Made by a program: the position numbers and the translations under genes | The notes under the pieces: model-generated | Told to the model about the DNA's origin: nothing | What the model saw: only the letters and a program-made list of their open reading frames with translations | Databases searched by the model: none | In this document: in pieces, positions 20,801 through 32,789 of the stretch | Layout of the letters: every line of letters starts with the position of its first letter | Numbering within the stretch: position 1 is the stretch's first letter | From: Mesodorylaimus sp. YZB2_4 | Lineage: Eukaryota; Nematoda; Enoplea; Dorylaimida; Dorylaimidae | Direction of reading: 5' to 3' | Assembly (NCBI GenBank): GCA_030248295.1 | Contig: JASANH010001093.1 | Coordinates: 1 to 64,000 of the forward strand | Length of the DNA stretch: 64,000 bases

Positions 20801-23800
20801 TACAGCGTGTGTCCAGTGCCCGATGTCACGGGGATCAGTTTCCTGCTGCTTTCGCGTCGCGACACAACACACTCGACTCGGAGGCCATCGTCCAGACAAC
20901 TGGCCCCCTCGGACGCCCTAGACAGCCAGACACTCGCTTCCGCATGCTGCACCACGAAGGAATCGCATCCGGTCGACGTCGCCGGCCAAATGTGCCTCGC
21001 TATCGAGAGCAGGGCCTCGAAAACGCATACTAATATTTACAACCGCCTTGAGCCTAGCCGCCGCAACAACTACTACGATTACGCACTCTTGCGTATGGGC
21101 GCAAAATGAAAGCAAACGAAGAATAATCGATGGAAAGTTAATTAGAAAGCCGATTCGCACAAGCTTAGAAAACAACGGAGCGCGGTCATTAGCGCCATCC
21201 GCGCACTGTTGCACGATCGGACAATCCGTAGCTCCGGTTTAGCAGGCTAGTCTCCTCGTTTTGGTCCGAGGAGCAGGCAACGAGAGGAAATCGAGTTGAA
21301 GGGGCGGCTGTCCAACCAAGTTCGATAAGAAAGTGAAATGCGTCTCGAGGGAAGAAGTCGGTGGCTCGTCGCCTTCCTTCCTTCAACGCGCCGACCGAGT
21401 GAGGCCAGACGCGGAGATGGCTTATCCTCTGATCAAGTAACACGAGTGCACCGCACCGGAAAGAAGCGCTGCATCGGCAGTTTTGAAAAAGCATAAGAAG
21501 TAAAAGCTAACGACAGGGGAAAAGACTTCTTGAGAAGGGAGTCGGTTGACGAACGAGTCTTCCTTCCTCAACATTTCCCTCACCGATAGCAGCACGTGTA
21601 CCATCCATTCCTACTCCCCTCTCTCGAAACTTGGAGACATTTGGAGCAAAGGCGTCGTCGAATGACGTTTTTCTTGCCCAAAACCAACCTTTTACTAACT
21701 CGTTGCCCAGCTGGCAGCACGAGCATTTTGGCATCTGCTTTCTCTTTCTCTCCAGCTTGTAAATACATTCTCAGGCCGACCCCCTCCGAGAATGATCTTC
21801 CAACCTCGAGTATAGCATAGTTACTCAAAACTAGACGAGCCAACGACGCCTGTTGCTTGCGCCTTTTTATACGAGTACTACAACAATCTGACATGGCCCA
21901 TTCAAAAAGTCTTAGTAGGCAGCCAAAAGAAAGAGCGGGGAAACGAGCCAATTCAAGTTATGCTTTAGAGAAAATAATAAACTCTCCCCAACGAGCCATC
22001 ATGCACCAGAGCCAGTAAATGGACCTCCCCCCCCCGCAAAAGTGAAGCGTGCCTTTATTTGTTGACACACCCCACCCTCTTGTCCAGGCCAGTGCACTGC
22101 CTTTTAGGGAGGGAGGGAGGCCGCGCTCATCACTCGTCTTACCTGACAAAGTAGTCTGACAGAGTTTGCCAACTAACACTTGTCAAAATGAAAAGTGATC
22201 TTTGGAATGCTAATCCAAAACAATATTATCGAAACAGATAGGATATATTTAGAAATCCTTCAAAATGAAGTTGTTCAGTTGAATATATCCGACTCGAATC
22301 ACGCAACGGGCATTGGTTTTCAACAGCCTCGGGCGTGCCTCGCTCGGCAAATTAGTTAGTGGTGGGACTGAGATTGAAGACGGGTGGCAATAACCTCGCG
22401 GGGTCCTATTCGATTTCCTCCAACACGTCCCCAAGCATAATTACCCCGCTGGTCCTTACATTACGCGTTTCATGATGAAAACGGAGCACAGGCGTTCCTC
22501 CAATTTCTCGTTCCGTCCATAGCGGCTAAGCAGCAAAGGAGCCGTATATGGCCGAAGCGAGCGTATCTTTCAATCTCAAGGACGAGTCATCGTCGTAATG
22601 TATCATCGATGTGACAAAAAGAGAGAACGCGCTCTGTCTCGCGTCGTCGCCTCACGCCGATGAGAATCTATGCAATTATTGATACACACCCTGCTTATGG
22701 TGCTGACCATCGCCAATCTCCTCTTACTCTTGAAGCCAGCCCGTCCGGGAGCACCCCCTTGACGCCTTGCAGCTGACACTAAATAGTGAAAGGAAAACAA
22801 GGACTTATCGACGTTTGTCACCCGTTGAAAACACAACCGTCTGTCCTGTCCGAGTCTCTTAGTTGATTCCTCGTCATCGTTTCAAAAACCTAGTCGCTAC
22901 GACAACCAAGGCGAGAACGGTCGTAAACAAAAATACGGCCTCCACCTGTCAATAACCAATTCCATATGTACATACAAGGCGCCAACTATATCACCCTCGG
23001 CAGCAGACCATCTGCGTCCATGCCCTAACGGAGAATCCAAGAATATAAATTTTAATTTGACCATACTTGAATTTGAAGTTGGTACGGGGCACGGAGTAGT
23101 GAACTAGTCTACACCCTTTGCCAAGAACCATAGTTTACGGACAGGGATATGGGTAAAAAGTTCGCGCTTTCAATCATGTCATCAATGATCAAAGGGTGCA
23201 CCCACTCGACATGGGATACTTAGATTTCATTGGCGATCCTATTGCGCGCAACGAGGGCACGCAAAAACGATATGCTAATTGGGGCGGAACAAGGGTTTGT
23301 ACACTCATCCATATTGTGGCGAGGTGGTGAAGTGGACTGGACCAAGATTCATTAGAGGACACCGAAAGTGTGCTAACCAACTTCCAACATTTGAATGTCA
23401 AAGGCAAAAGGTCGAGTCAGAACAGCCTAGTTCTAGGTTCCCTTTCAACAACACTAGTCTTCAGAATCGGACTTGCATTTCTATGAGGAAAACGTATGGT
23501 CGATACAGGACATGCCTTGACCAGTCGGGTTGTCGACCGAGTACTCACTCATTTTCGAAGTGCTCCTTTGTTAACGTATGACAATATTTCTCGACTTGAA
23601 AAATTTACCAAGGAGACAAGTAGGGTGGACGGAGGCCTAGGGGACACTCCATGCTATGTCCCAAAATGGACTCTCGTTGGATGCGGGCCAATCAAATCCA
23701 AAACTGCACTGTTGCGTCTCCTATCTAAAAGCTTTTGACTCCGGATGCCACGCTGAAATGGCGTTTTCGATATCTTCTTTTCCAAATTTGAATGGCTTGA

Positions 23801-24411
23801 CATAAGAACGCAGGGCGGGTACACTGGCCGTGAACAGATGACCACAGAGGACTCGTTATTGGCGAGATAGAGACTCCCAGAGTGTGGCATTCTGGCTCTT
23901 CATCTCATCTTCAATAACGAGCTATCACAAAAATTACACCCTCTTCGTTACGAGTAGACTCGGTGTGACTAGCCCAAAGAACAGTCGCTTTGGGAACTGG
24001 CATCGTCGACCGAATTCGAATTGGGAACGCAGATGGTGGAGGCAGAGGAAAATTAGTTGTCCAATTTGTCCTTTACAAAGCTGTCGCTTCGTGTTGCATA
24101 AACCAATAATGGATGACTAGATCCAGTTTGGGTGGTCTAGAATGCCAGTTCGGGAATGCTGTTCGAGTCAGGAATCGAAAATGACGAGTGGGCATGTTAC
24201 AAAATTTATGCTTTTACAGTCAGCCTGTACTATGCGGCGTTTACTGACTGTTTTTAGAACTGTTGGCAGCTAAAACTTGAAACAGAACCAGAGCCTTCCC
24301 ATGTTGCTTCGTAGCATGGACAACACCGAGCTCAAGCAGCGCATCGCACAAATCAAGAGCACACATGAGAGCAGAAAAACGACTCAGAAAAGAGCTCCTT
24401 CGCTTCGCCCG
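17830..24411. other. 6.6 kb without a convincing gene
   Basis: Separates the 5' end of ANKRD50 from the 3' end of the tyrosine kinase, both on the minus strand. Only short, compositionally random frames occur on either strand, and none joins into a spliced model with a recognisable domain. The part from 18.3 to 22 kb is relatively rich in CpG; the rest is AT-richer. It may hold the ANKRD50 promoter and 5' untranslated exons, or RNA genes I cannot see by eye. Confidence 0.5.
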
Positions 24412-26092
24412 TCATCCACTCCAAGCCTCCAACTCAGAAACCAGGCGTGAGAACTTGGGTCGACGCTTGGGATCTCTCTGGCAACATCGCTTCATAATAT
24501 CGTAGACGGAGGAGGGCATTGCGGGCGGCCTCTCAGGTCCACGTCCCGACAGAATGCGCTTTCGCACAAGTCCTTCCTCCAAGTCTAAAATGTCACTCTA
24601 GAAAACGTGGATCCGAGACAGAGACCTCTCGAGCTTACTTCCCCAAGGGTCTTCTCCATCGCAGAAGATTTCGCCCATCGTCACCCCAAACGCCCATATA
24701 TCCGTCTCGGCTGTAAATAATCAATGTCATCTCCGAAAAAGTGCCCTGCAGACTCGACACTCACTGGAGAAGACGGTGTCGAATCCTTCAGGCGCCAGCC
24801 ACCTCGTCGCGATGTACGTTTCATCTGAAAAGATCACTTCCAAGTTAACCTACGACCTGGCGTACTGAACTAATTGTAAGCATCTCACGTCTCATCCTGT
24901 AGACGTAGTCCTTGTTGAGAGAGCGCGTGAGACCAAAATCGGCAACCTTCGCCACGCACGAGAACGGCGATTCCGTCTTTACATCGATCAGCACGTTTCG
25001 GGCGGCCAGATCGCGATGCACCAGTCGCTTGCTCGCCAAGTAGGCCATGCCCCGTGCGATCTGAAAGCGTGATAAAACGTGGAGATCGTAGGAAAAACTG
25101 GGGATCGACTCTACCTGAACGCAAATTCCGACCAGAGAAGATGCGGAGAGAGGGGGCATCCGCAACTGTTGTCTCTTCCTGAGGTAGTCTTGCAACGATC
25201 CATCCTTGACGAACTCCGTGACGATGTAACACGGCTCGTCCGCGCTCACCACTCCGTACAGCTTGACCACGTTCTCGTGACGCAAGTCTTTCATGGTGCC
25301 AGCCTCGTTGAGCAGTAGTTTCTTGTCGTTCAGCGAGAGATCTTTCAAGTGCTTGGTGACGACTGTCAGGTCGTAGCCATCAGGGTGGTGCCACGTGGCT
25401 GAAAAAAGTTCGTACACGGCAAATCAAATTCGTCCGATGGCTACCTTACCCAGTTGCACTTCTCCGAATCGACCTTCGCCCAGCGTTGCTTTCATCGCCA
25501 GCTGGCTTCGAGGAATTTCGCGCCATCGATCGCGCATATCTTCGGGCAGCGGACGCTTCGGCGGTCGCCTCGTCGAGGTACTAAAAAAACGCGGTACATT
25601 GGAAAATAACCAACGAAAGCAGCACTGGCCTTACCGGCTTGAACGCTGTTTACTTTCTCGGATCAGGAACTCCGCAGGGACGTAGCCTCGAATTCCGTTC
25701 AGTTTCGCTTGGCGGACGAACAGGAAGTTGTCGGGTCTGAAACATAAAATCAGGAAAACATCACATAGAAAATGCGATCGTCAACTCACTCTTTACTCAA
25801 TAGCTCGACGCGATCGCCCTTTTGCAGTGGCAACTCAGCAGGGCTGTCGGGGTCGTAATCGAACAGTGCCACAAACATTGCTGGCAGAGAATTAGCAGAT
25901 GTAACCCAGTTTCATTACAGATGCATCGGACTTACCTCCCACTTCTTTGTCGCTGCGAGTCTTGTGACTTCGATTTTTATTCCCTCTCTTGTCTCGACGA
26001 TCAACATCACCATCACCACGCCCATCACTTCGTTCCTGATTTTCACCACCTCGACGACCGTCATGCTTTTCATCCGACTGACAGCAGCCCAT
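24412..26092 (-). CDS. Non-receptor tyrosine kinase with SH3 and kinase domains but no SH2 domain
   Basis: Nine exons: 25936-26092, 25790-25880, 25635-25736, 25450-25580, 25115-25398, 24889-25060, 24765-24824, 24639-24710, 24412-24584; 413 aa, phases consistent. The ATG chosen gives MGCCQSDEK, a Src-family-like N-myristoylation/palmitoylation signal; in-frame sequence upstream is less likely to be coding. After a 45-residue polar region comes an SH3 fold (VALFDYDPDSPAELPLQKGDRV ... GYVPAEFL) in which the usual Trp pair is replaced (NFLF). A short basic linker leads straight into WREIPRSQL and the kinase: GEGRFGEV loop, VVTK lysine, HRDLAARN (D about 272), DFG (about 296), RWLAPEG, DIWAFGV. 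All catalytic residues are present. Src and Csk kinases have an SH2 between SH3 and kinase; here that point is a 54 bp intron. The protein ends LEAWSG, so a Src-type C-terminal regulatory Tyr is also missing. Closest overall to the Src/Csk group, but divergent. Confidence 0.87.
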
Positions 26093-27720
26093 TTTGTCGA
26101 CCCGACCGCTCGCGTCACGTGCCTGCATTTGACTGAATAAGAACATCTTTCGTTGTAGATCCAGGTAAAGTATCGTAAAGCGCTGCAGTGTAATGTGTTA
26201 ATTCCGAGACTTTGCTTAGCGCTGCCATGTGGAGGTGGGCCAGACCTATCTGCTTGTCAGTGGGCAGACGTGGCGAGAAATCATGCGGTGCTCTGAGGAT
26301 ACGGGTCTACAAATGGAAAGTTACAGTAGGATCCCGTAGCCAAGCCATACAGCTTGACATATGGACGGATACAAACAAGAATCATATTTCACTTCGGCTT
26401 AGCTTTTTCTATCCCGCACCTCGTGCGTTATTGGTCCTCCTCTGACTTGCCACATGGCACGTGTAGGACCCGTTCCACTCACGTGGCTACACTCCCGTGT
26501 TTAGCCCACCCCTGCGCCCAGATCATATCCAGCAAATGTGGTACCCACCGTCAGTACGGCGGAGGTATCGACATGGGTCTATGCAGGTACGATCACTCAC
26601 TGCGGACGTGCCATGTAGCAAGTCGGAGGTGGAACACCAACATACGAGGTGCGAATTACAGTCCACCGCCAATTTTTCCCATATCATTACATTGTTTTGC
26701 TTGAGTTTCTTGTGCGGCAAGTCCGTTGTAGGCGTGTCCCCAAGTCGGCGTAGGTTGCTATTCGCTGTTACTTTATGGGCGACGGTGCCTGCAGATACCC
26801 CACCTGTACTGGGTGAATATCACACATGCCAGAAAGGAGCACCTACACTGATAAAAGATAACTAGAGTGCAAGCTCGATCCAGATGACCGTACATACAGT
26901 AGTAGCTCACTGGTTCACGCCACCCACGCACGACCGCACGCGGCCACGAGTCTAGCATGCAGGAGGGCGAATGACTTGGAGACTCCTGCTTCTGGGTAAA
27001 CCTGCAGCCCCGCCACAATTTGAGGCATCGAGGGTTCCTGATGTGCCTAATGCTGAGTGGGGTACCTGATTCGTCAGCACAAACTTACCCCGTCACATGT
27101 CCATTCTCAGAGTCAGCTTGGGCGCGCTCCTTTGCTAATGCAGTCATTGCGCTATCACGGCCTCCCATTACTTGGTCTCGCTCGTGTACGGGCTAGGCCT
27201 GCTACTGAGCGGAAGGGAGTAACAAATTTGCGACCCTCCCCGCCATTTCTTACTCCGGCAAGAGCTGACGGCATGGTCGGCTTGCGACAATTTACTCGTA
27301 GTTTTTGAATATCCTCTTCAGGGAAGGGACAACCACCACCAGATAACAGGGACCAGGACACATTTTTAGCTGAAATAAGCTGTTAAGTCAAGGACTTCTA
27401 GTTCTAAGTTTCAATGTAGGTATTGAAGTACCTCGTACGGGGGGCACCGGGGGAGGGGGGGGGGGCGAACAGGCTCAACGTACACAGTTTTAATCAGAAA
27501 AAATCCAAATTCTTAAATAAGCCTGAAGCTACCTGAAATCAATAACAGAAATCAAAATTATCGTCCACGGCTAATGGGAAAGAATCAGAAACCGAATTTG
27601 CAACATTCCAGAAAAACAAATCCATCGAAATCATTCGAATCAAAGTCAATGTCCCCATGATCACACGGCAATTCACGAAAAAACCGAAAGGGATATTCGG
27701 GGCGCCTTGATCGATGTCAT
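26093..27720. other. Intergenic, nothing recognised apart from a poly-G run
   Basis: The 5' flank of the kinase and the 3' flank of the coiled-coil gene. Only short random frames; a G tract lies at 27455-27465. Confidence 0.45.
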
Positions 27721-30700
27721 TTAAAATATGCCCAGAATATCGGGTGACTCCTTTCTTTGATTGCGTTCAGCTGGTTTACGCAACAGAACTTGCGTTTGAG
27801 GAATGTCCAGCACGCTACGATAAAGACAGGGAGAGTAAAGCATGATCCATACGAGTAAAAAATAATGAGCTACCTGTCGGAGGAATCGGACCGCTGGCTA
27901 CTCGTGCGCGTCGACAGAAACATTCTTGGATTTGGGGTAACTGGAGGGACTAAAAACAAAGCTTTCTCAGAGCCAATGGTACAAGTGTGAGTATTTTTTA
28001 AAGGTCTAGGAGTGTGTCATTCCAGGTGTCAGCCAGCTACTGTGTGCGAATCCAGTTTCCTGCTTGTGCAGTCTCCTAAGTCATTCCGCTTGCAGAACTC
28101 TCCTGATAAATTTTGCAGGTTTCTCAAGAAATTAACACCTTATCTCTCGCGATCACGCGCTTGGTACCTCAAATCTCACTACACCCCCACATAAATGTGC
28201 CTTACATGCAGTACCATACAGTGTAATAAACATAGAAATTTCTTACGCTGTACTCTACCCGACGACGGTGGCGTTTTCGGCGACGAAGTTTGGACAGGTA
28301 TAATTGGAATTACAGGAGCAGCCTTTTGAATGGACGCTGCTAACCGCGTCTTCGCCACAGATGTCGGTGTCTTTGGACAAGAATTTACAGGCACACGCGA
28401 ATTTGGCATAATTGGAACCGTTTTGGAGCCAACTGACACCGTCGGTTGAGCGGACACAATTGGTTGTTGACTTGCGTACATTTGACTGGAAGGCGCATCA
28501 TGTATCGTTGGTGTGCCCTACAATGAAAACATGGGATGAGCTAGTCACTTGCTATAAGTTGGCAAAATCACTTTACACCCTATTATAATGTTTTCTAGAG
28601 GAGCCATACCATCGACCCTCGATGTGTCAGGACAAGACATCTCCCAAAACACCAACTTACCTTGAACGTCACATGCTTCGTGACAGTCTTTTCAGCGCGG
28701 ATATTGGCTGGCTTCTCCGATGGACGCGGAGTAAAAGGTTGCTGTGATAGCACCTTCGAGCCTTTGGCAGACATTGCCGCCGGTTGCTTATTTTCGTTCT
28801 TCGAAGCAGCCTCTGACGCTCGTTTTCTTAGTAATTCATCGATTTCGAAAGACACACGTCCCTGTCGGTACAAACATAAATAATTCGAACGTCAAAAACC
28901 GTTATTAAAATAAGTTTACCAGTTCATCGCGCTGTTTTGCCATGAATTCTTTGATTTCAGACGAATCAACATTGAATGGCTCAGAAATGACGGTCTGTAA
29001 TAACCAGAAATAACAGACTAGTCCGCCAAAAAGTAAATCAAATTTATTCAATATTTATATCTCATACCATTCCAGACAATTGCTCGAACTCGAGTTTTAG
29101 TTGATCCAGTTGATTCTGTTGCGATTCATACTTTTTTTGACGATCTTTCTAAAATCAAATTCTGCTAACTTACCTGGATTTAGGAAAAGCCCAAAGCAGA
29201 CTTATACCTCTTTCTGATTCCATTCTGCCTTTCGTTGTTCTTCCTCTAATTTTGCGTCCTCTTCAAACTTGATCAATGCAGACCTAGCAGATTCCAACGA
29301 AGCTCGCAAAAACGCAGCCTCAAAACGAAAACGATGTAGCATTTGATTTTCAAAATTCACATTTTTACTTTCTCCTCTTGGTGGTTCTTTTCGATTTCCG
29401 CCCGTGCTTCCAGCTGATTCAGGGCGTTTTCCTCCTCCGTCAGCTCTCTTTCCGCGTTCTGTAGTCCTACTTGCGCTTCAATGATCTGGAAGCATGGATG
29501 CTCCAGATTACTACAGTACATTCAAGGTACAGTTCAGAAATAGGTCTACCAATAATAGTACGAACAAGATGGGGCAAGGTTCAAGGCTGAGAAGAATCTA
29601 TTCAGCATCGACCGATCTAGCCGGATCGGCAATTTAAATTTTCTAGGCTAGATCTGCAGAGAAATGATAATGTGTGACATACACATTCGTCCCACAGTGA
29701 GGAATGGCATGATCAAGAATTCGCTTCTTCCAAATTGGTATTTAATCCCGCTGTGAGCCCTGGTTCGTTCTCTTGTGTCCTTCGGCGGAGCGGTTCAATA
29801 TGCAATGACAGCAAGAAAACAGGACAGGCTGGTAAGGGCGCGGTGCCAAAGAGGTTATCCCTATCCAAAAGTATTTTATCTTTTAAAGCGGATGGGCCGG
29901 ATCAGTCGCTGTTGGGGCTATTTACATACATGAAATTAAGAAACTCTGGAATTTCAGAAACTCAAAAATTCCCCCTCCAGCATCCGAAACTGGGGGGGGG
30001 GGGGCGACCTGACCTTTTAAAACTGGCCGAATCCCAGGCTTAAAAATTGTCAATTTCGTAAGGAAAAAATTTTTTAAAAGTAATGTGACATTTTGAAAAA
30101 AGGGTCTGGATGAGCCTAAAGTAAGTGAACCCCATGGGAAAGCCAGGGAAATCCTGATCCCTGCGCTGATTTATGGCGCGGCCGACCGCCAGACAAAAAA
30201 TTTCAGACCCTTTTGCCAGGGGCTAGGTTTCGGATGCTGTTCCCCTTCCATTGGGGAGGGAACACTCGTACAACGGCCCTTTAAAAACATGGCCGGCCGA
30301 TTTACACACTTTTGGAAAGCCCACCAAGATCCCTGGCATGCGCCCCATACCTTCCCATGCAACTCATTGTTCATACGTTCCAATTGTAATTTTGAACATT
30401 CCAATTCGTTTGTAACAGCCGCTAGTCTTTCTACGCCGTCGGCATACTGCTTCTCGCGTTCTATAATGACAGCATTTGTCTTCATTCGCCTGGACTAATA
30501 CTGTTACTAAGGCCAGTGTGACATCAGAAGATTAGCGTTCTAGATCTAAAGTGACTAATAGCAGGTTCAAAGTCTCATACCAAGTCTTGCTTCAAACTCA
30601 TTCGCCTCATCGTTCAGTTTCGTTACTTGATCTTTGCTGCAAGGAATAGCAGCTTTCACTTCTTCGATCTGCTTTTGAGCGTTTTCGAGGTCTCCTCGTA

Positions 30701-32248
30701 AAGACTCGGATTTTCGACGGACCGTCTCCAAGAGATCAGTCACTTCGTTCCACTAAAGACAGAAATCAACTGACTTCAGGTTCATTCATGCTGTAGATAT
30801 CTGGTGATAGTAACAACAGCTAAAATACAGTACAAACAAGATGGGGCAAGGTTCAAAGCTGGGAAGGGCTATTTGCTTACATAAAAGTTTTCCGCCATTT
30901 TAAATTTGAAATAGCGTAGGACACCAGACAATTGTTCGACCTGATCGATAGCGGTAATATAAAAAAAGCAAAAACGTACTTCTCGACGGCGCTCGTCAAT
31001 ATCTGATTGATGCCGATGCTGCAAACTTTCGTATTCCGCTTCCGCAGACGTCACTGAAAAGCGTCCAGATTTTAGTTTATAATTAACTGGAACAGAAACA
31101 GAAGCCTACATTTTTGCTGGGAGTTCTCCAAGTCGGTATGAACCTTTTCCTTCATTCGTACAGCATCACTCGCAGCTTTTTCCGAACGCGCAGCAATCTC
31201 ATTGAATTCAATGACCTTCGCATCGACGATTTTCTTCTCTACAAGTGAATCAAACTTAACAACAATGTTGATACAAAAGCCATCCAAAGACTAACAAAGC
31301 TGCGCACGTACCCTCCAAGATTCTTTGATCTAATTGCGATTTCACGATTAAAATATGCGCTGCTTTTGCATTTTGAGAAGAAATCCTAAGAACACCAAAC
31401 ATAATCTACGCAGACGTTCGCCGAAAAACGAGGAATTACTTTTTGTAGACTTCTCTCGAACGATCTTTTGCATCCGCCAGACTTGCATTTTTGCCATGCA
31501 ATTCTTGGAGAAAATGCGCCTTTTCCGCTTTTAATTTCTCCCGTCCAACGTTTATGCGATCGACGTCTTTTTTCTACAAATTGCAAATTGTAATACGACT
31601 GGGTCCAAAAACCCAGGGCAGCCTAACAAGCCTTCCGACCTAGTACACGCCTGACACGTCACCCTGACGGGTGAGAACAAAGCTCCGCGCGGAGTATCGA
31701 TTGCCAGTCGAGCCTCTACAAAATCACACTGTGTACAGGCACGGCTTTCTACATATCTACCAATCTCAATCACTAGGACTGCTATTCGTACATTCGATTG
31801 CACAGTACAGTCGACCTCGTATAATCGCAACCAAAATCAGTTGCTATTACCCTAGACAAAGTTGCAATTATCTGAGGTTGAAATACACGTAAAAGATACT
31901 ACATATAGCTTAAAAATCGGGGAATGGGACTTGTTGCAATTATACGGACTTCGCAATTATCCGAGGTCGACTGTACGACACTTTGGGCTATGTACAAAGT
32001 CTCGTAAACACTAGGCCTACTACCTAAAAAACTAGCCATAAAAAGTAGATCGTTTTAAATACCTTTTTTATTAGGTCATTACGTTGACGATACAACCGCA
32101 AGCTCATTTCTTTTAAACTTTTCGTCATTCCGTCAACGGTAGCCGATGTTTGATCTGCGAACGTTAATTTCAGACTTCCATTATTTTCCTTCATCCGTTT
32201 GCGTTTTGCATTTAAGGAAGGCGAGACGGGAGATAATGTTCGTTTCAT
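27721..32248 (-). CDS. Coiled-coil protein with basic N-terminus and Pro/Ser/Thr-rich tail, family not recognised
   Basis: Exons: 32063-32248, 31440-31573, 31312-31385, 31110-31238, 30980-31053, 30581-30752, 30351-30489, 29369-29485, 29218-29318, 29068-29148, 28920-28994, 28661-28861, 28247-28517, 27874-27949, 27721-27814; about 640 aa. Starts MKRTLSPVSPSLNAKRKRMK: Ser-Pro sites and clustered basic residues that would suit a nuclear localisation signal and cyclin-dependent phosphorylation. The next ~410 residues are charged heptad-like helix (QKQIEEVKAAI; AERELTEEENALNQLEARAE; QQNQLDQLKLEFEQL). The tail is rich in Pro, Ser, Thr and Val (KTPTSVAKTRL, SSPKTPPSSGRV) and ends ESPDILGIF. The layout would suit a chromosome, kinetochore or spindle protein, but that is only analogy. 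The junction between 30581-30752 and 30351-30489 does not agree in phase, so one boundary there is wrong or a base is missing. Confidence 0.7.
29573..29935 (+). repeat. Fragments of an intronic interspersed repeat (first copy)
   Basis: AACAAGATGGGGCAAGGTTCA and the following 10 bases (29573-29601), and GGGGCTATTTACATACATGAA (29915-29935), correspond to adjacent parts of a single stretch at 30834-30890. Here the two parts are separated by ~310 bp of unrelated sequence, as if a repeat had been interrupted. Both copies lie in introns of the coiled-coil gene. Confidence 0.6.
30834..30890 (+). repeat. Intronic interspersed repeat (second copy)
   Basis: ACAAACAAGATGGGGCAAGG, followed by AAAGCTGGGAAGGGCTATTT and GCTTACATAAAAG, matches the two fragments at 29573-29601 and 29915-29935. 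Origin unknown. Confidence 0.6.
31808..31973. mobile_element. pogo/Tigger-like MITE, 166 bp
   Basis: The ends are inverted repeats: CAGTCGACCTCGTATAATCGC at the left (first 20: CAGTCGACCTCGTATAATCG) against CAGTCGACCTCGGATAATTG read in reverse at the right. Both ends are flanked by TA (31806-31807 and 31974-31975), the target duplication of Tc1/mariner elements, and a CAG...ACCTCG.ATAAT terminus is typical of pogo/Tigger. Internal copies of GTTGCAATTAT repeat the subterminal motif. No transposase frame fits in 166 bp, so it is non-autonomous. It sits in the first intron (31574-32062) of the coiled-coil gene. Confidence 0.85.
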
Positions 32249-32789
32249 TTTTACATACAGCGAGCGGCAAGTATTTGGTAGGCACTTTTCTTGACTCAAG
32301 TCGAACAAGTTTGGCGGGAAAACTGCCAGTCACCAGCGAGCGAAAACCACACAATGAAAAGTCAAATGGCGCGAAGTCTGGTGACGTCATCAGAACTTAG
32401 CCTGAGCATCAAATTAGAGCGGGAAATTCAAATAATTATTGTTGTTATTTATCTTTTATCAGAGTTCTGGCTCATGGTACAGTAGATCTTCTTAAACCAA
32501 ACTGGTGTAAAGAGCTGTTGGCTAGCCAATGCTTTATAGCAATAAAACGAGGGAAGTAATTTCTGCGCCGATTTTGCGATTTCTCATGGGCTGCGTACAA
32601 GTGTAGATTATGACTGGGTGGGGGACACCACAAGCTGAGGAGAGCCTTTTAAAAAGCAGTGTGTGGTGTGTAGCGTCACTTTACACTTGCTATGTTCTTC
32701 CCGCGCTTGGTCCGCCCGATCATTCTACGATCCAGTCCTGTTGGCGGTCGGCCGTGCGGGTGCTCAGTCAGTTCCATCTTTCCAGTGAA
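32249..32789. other. Divergent promoter region between the coiled-coil gene and the BAR gene
   Basis: The two genes start head to head, 541 bp apart. The sequence is AT-rich in the middle (32420-32480). The frame of the BAR gene stays open upstream to 32610 but shows no family-like sequence, so I take it as 5' untranslated. No specific factor site claimed. Confidence 0.4.

Noticed and set aside
30900..30945. Possible extra exon of the coiled-coil gene (VEQLSGVLRYF)
   Set aside because: It begins at an acceptor-like CAG but runs into a stop with no usable donor, and the exon before it (30980-31053) joins in phase 0 directly to 30752.
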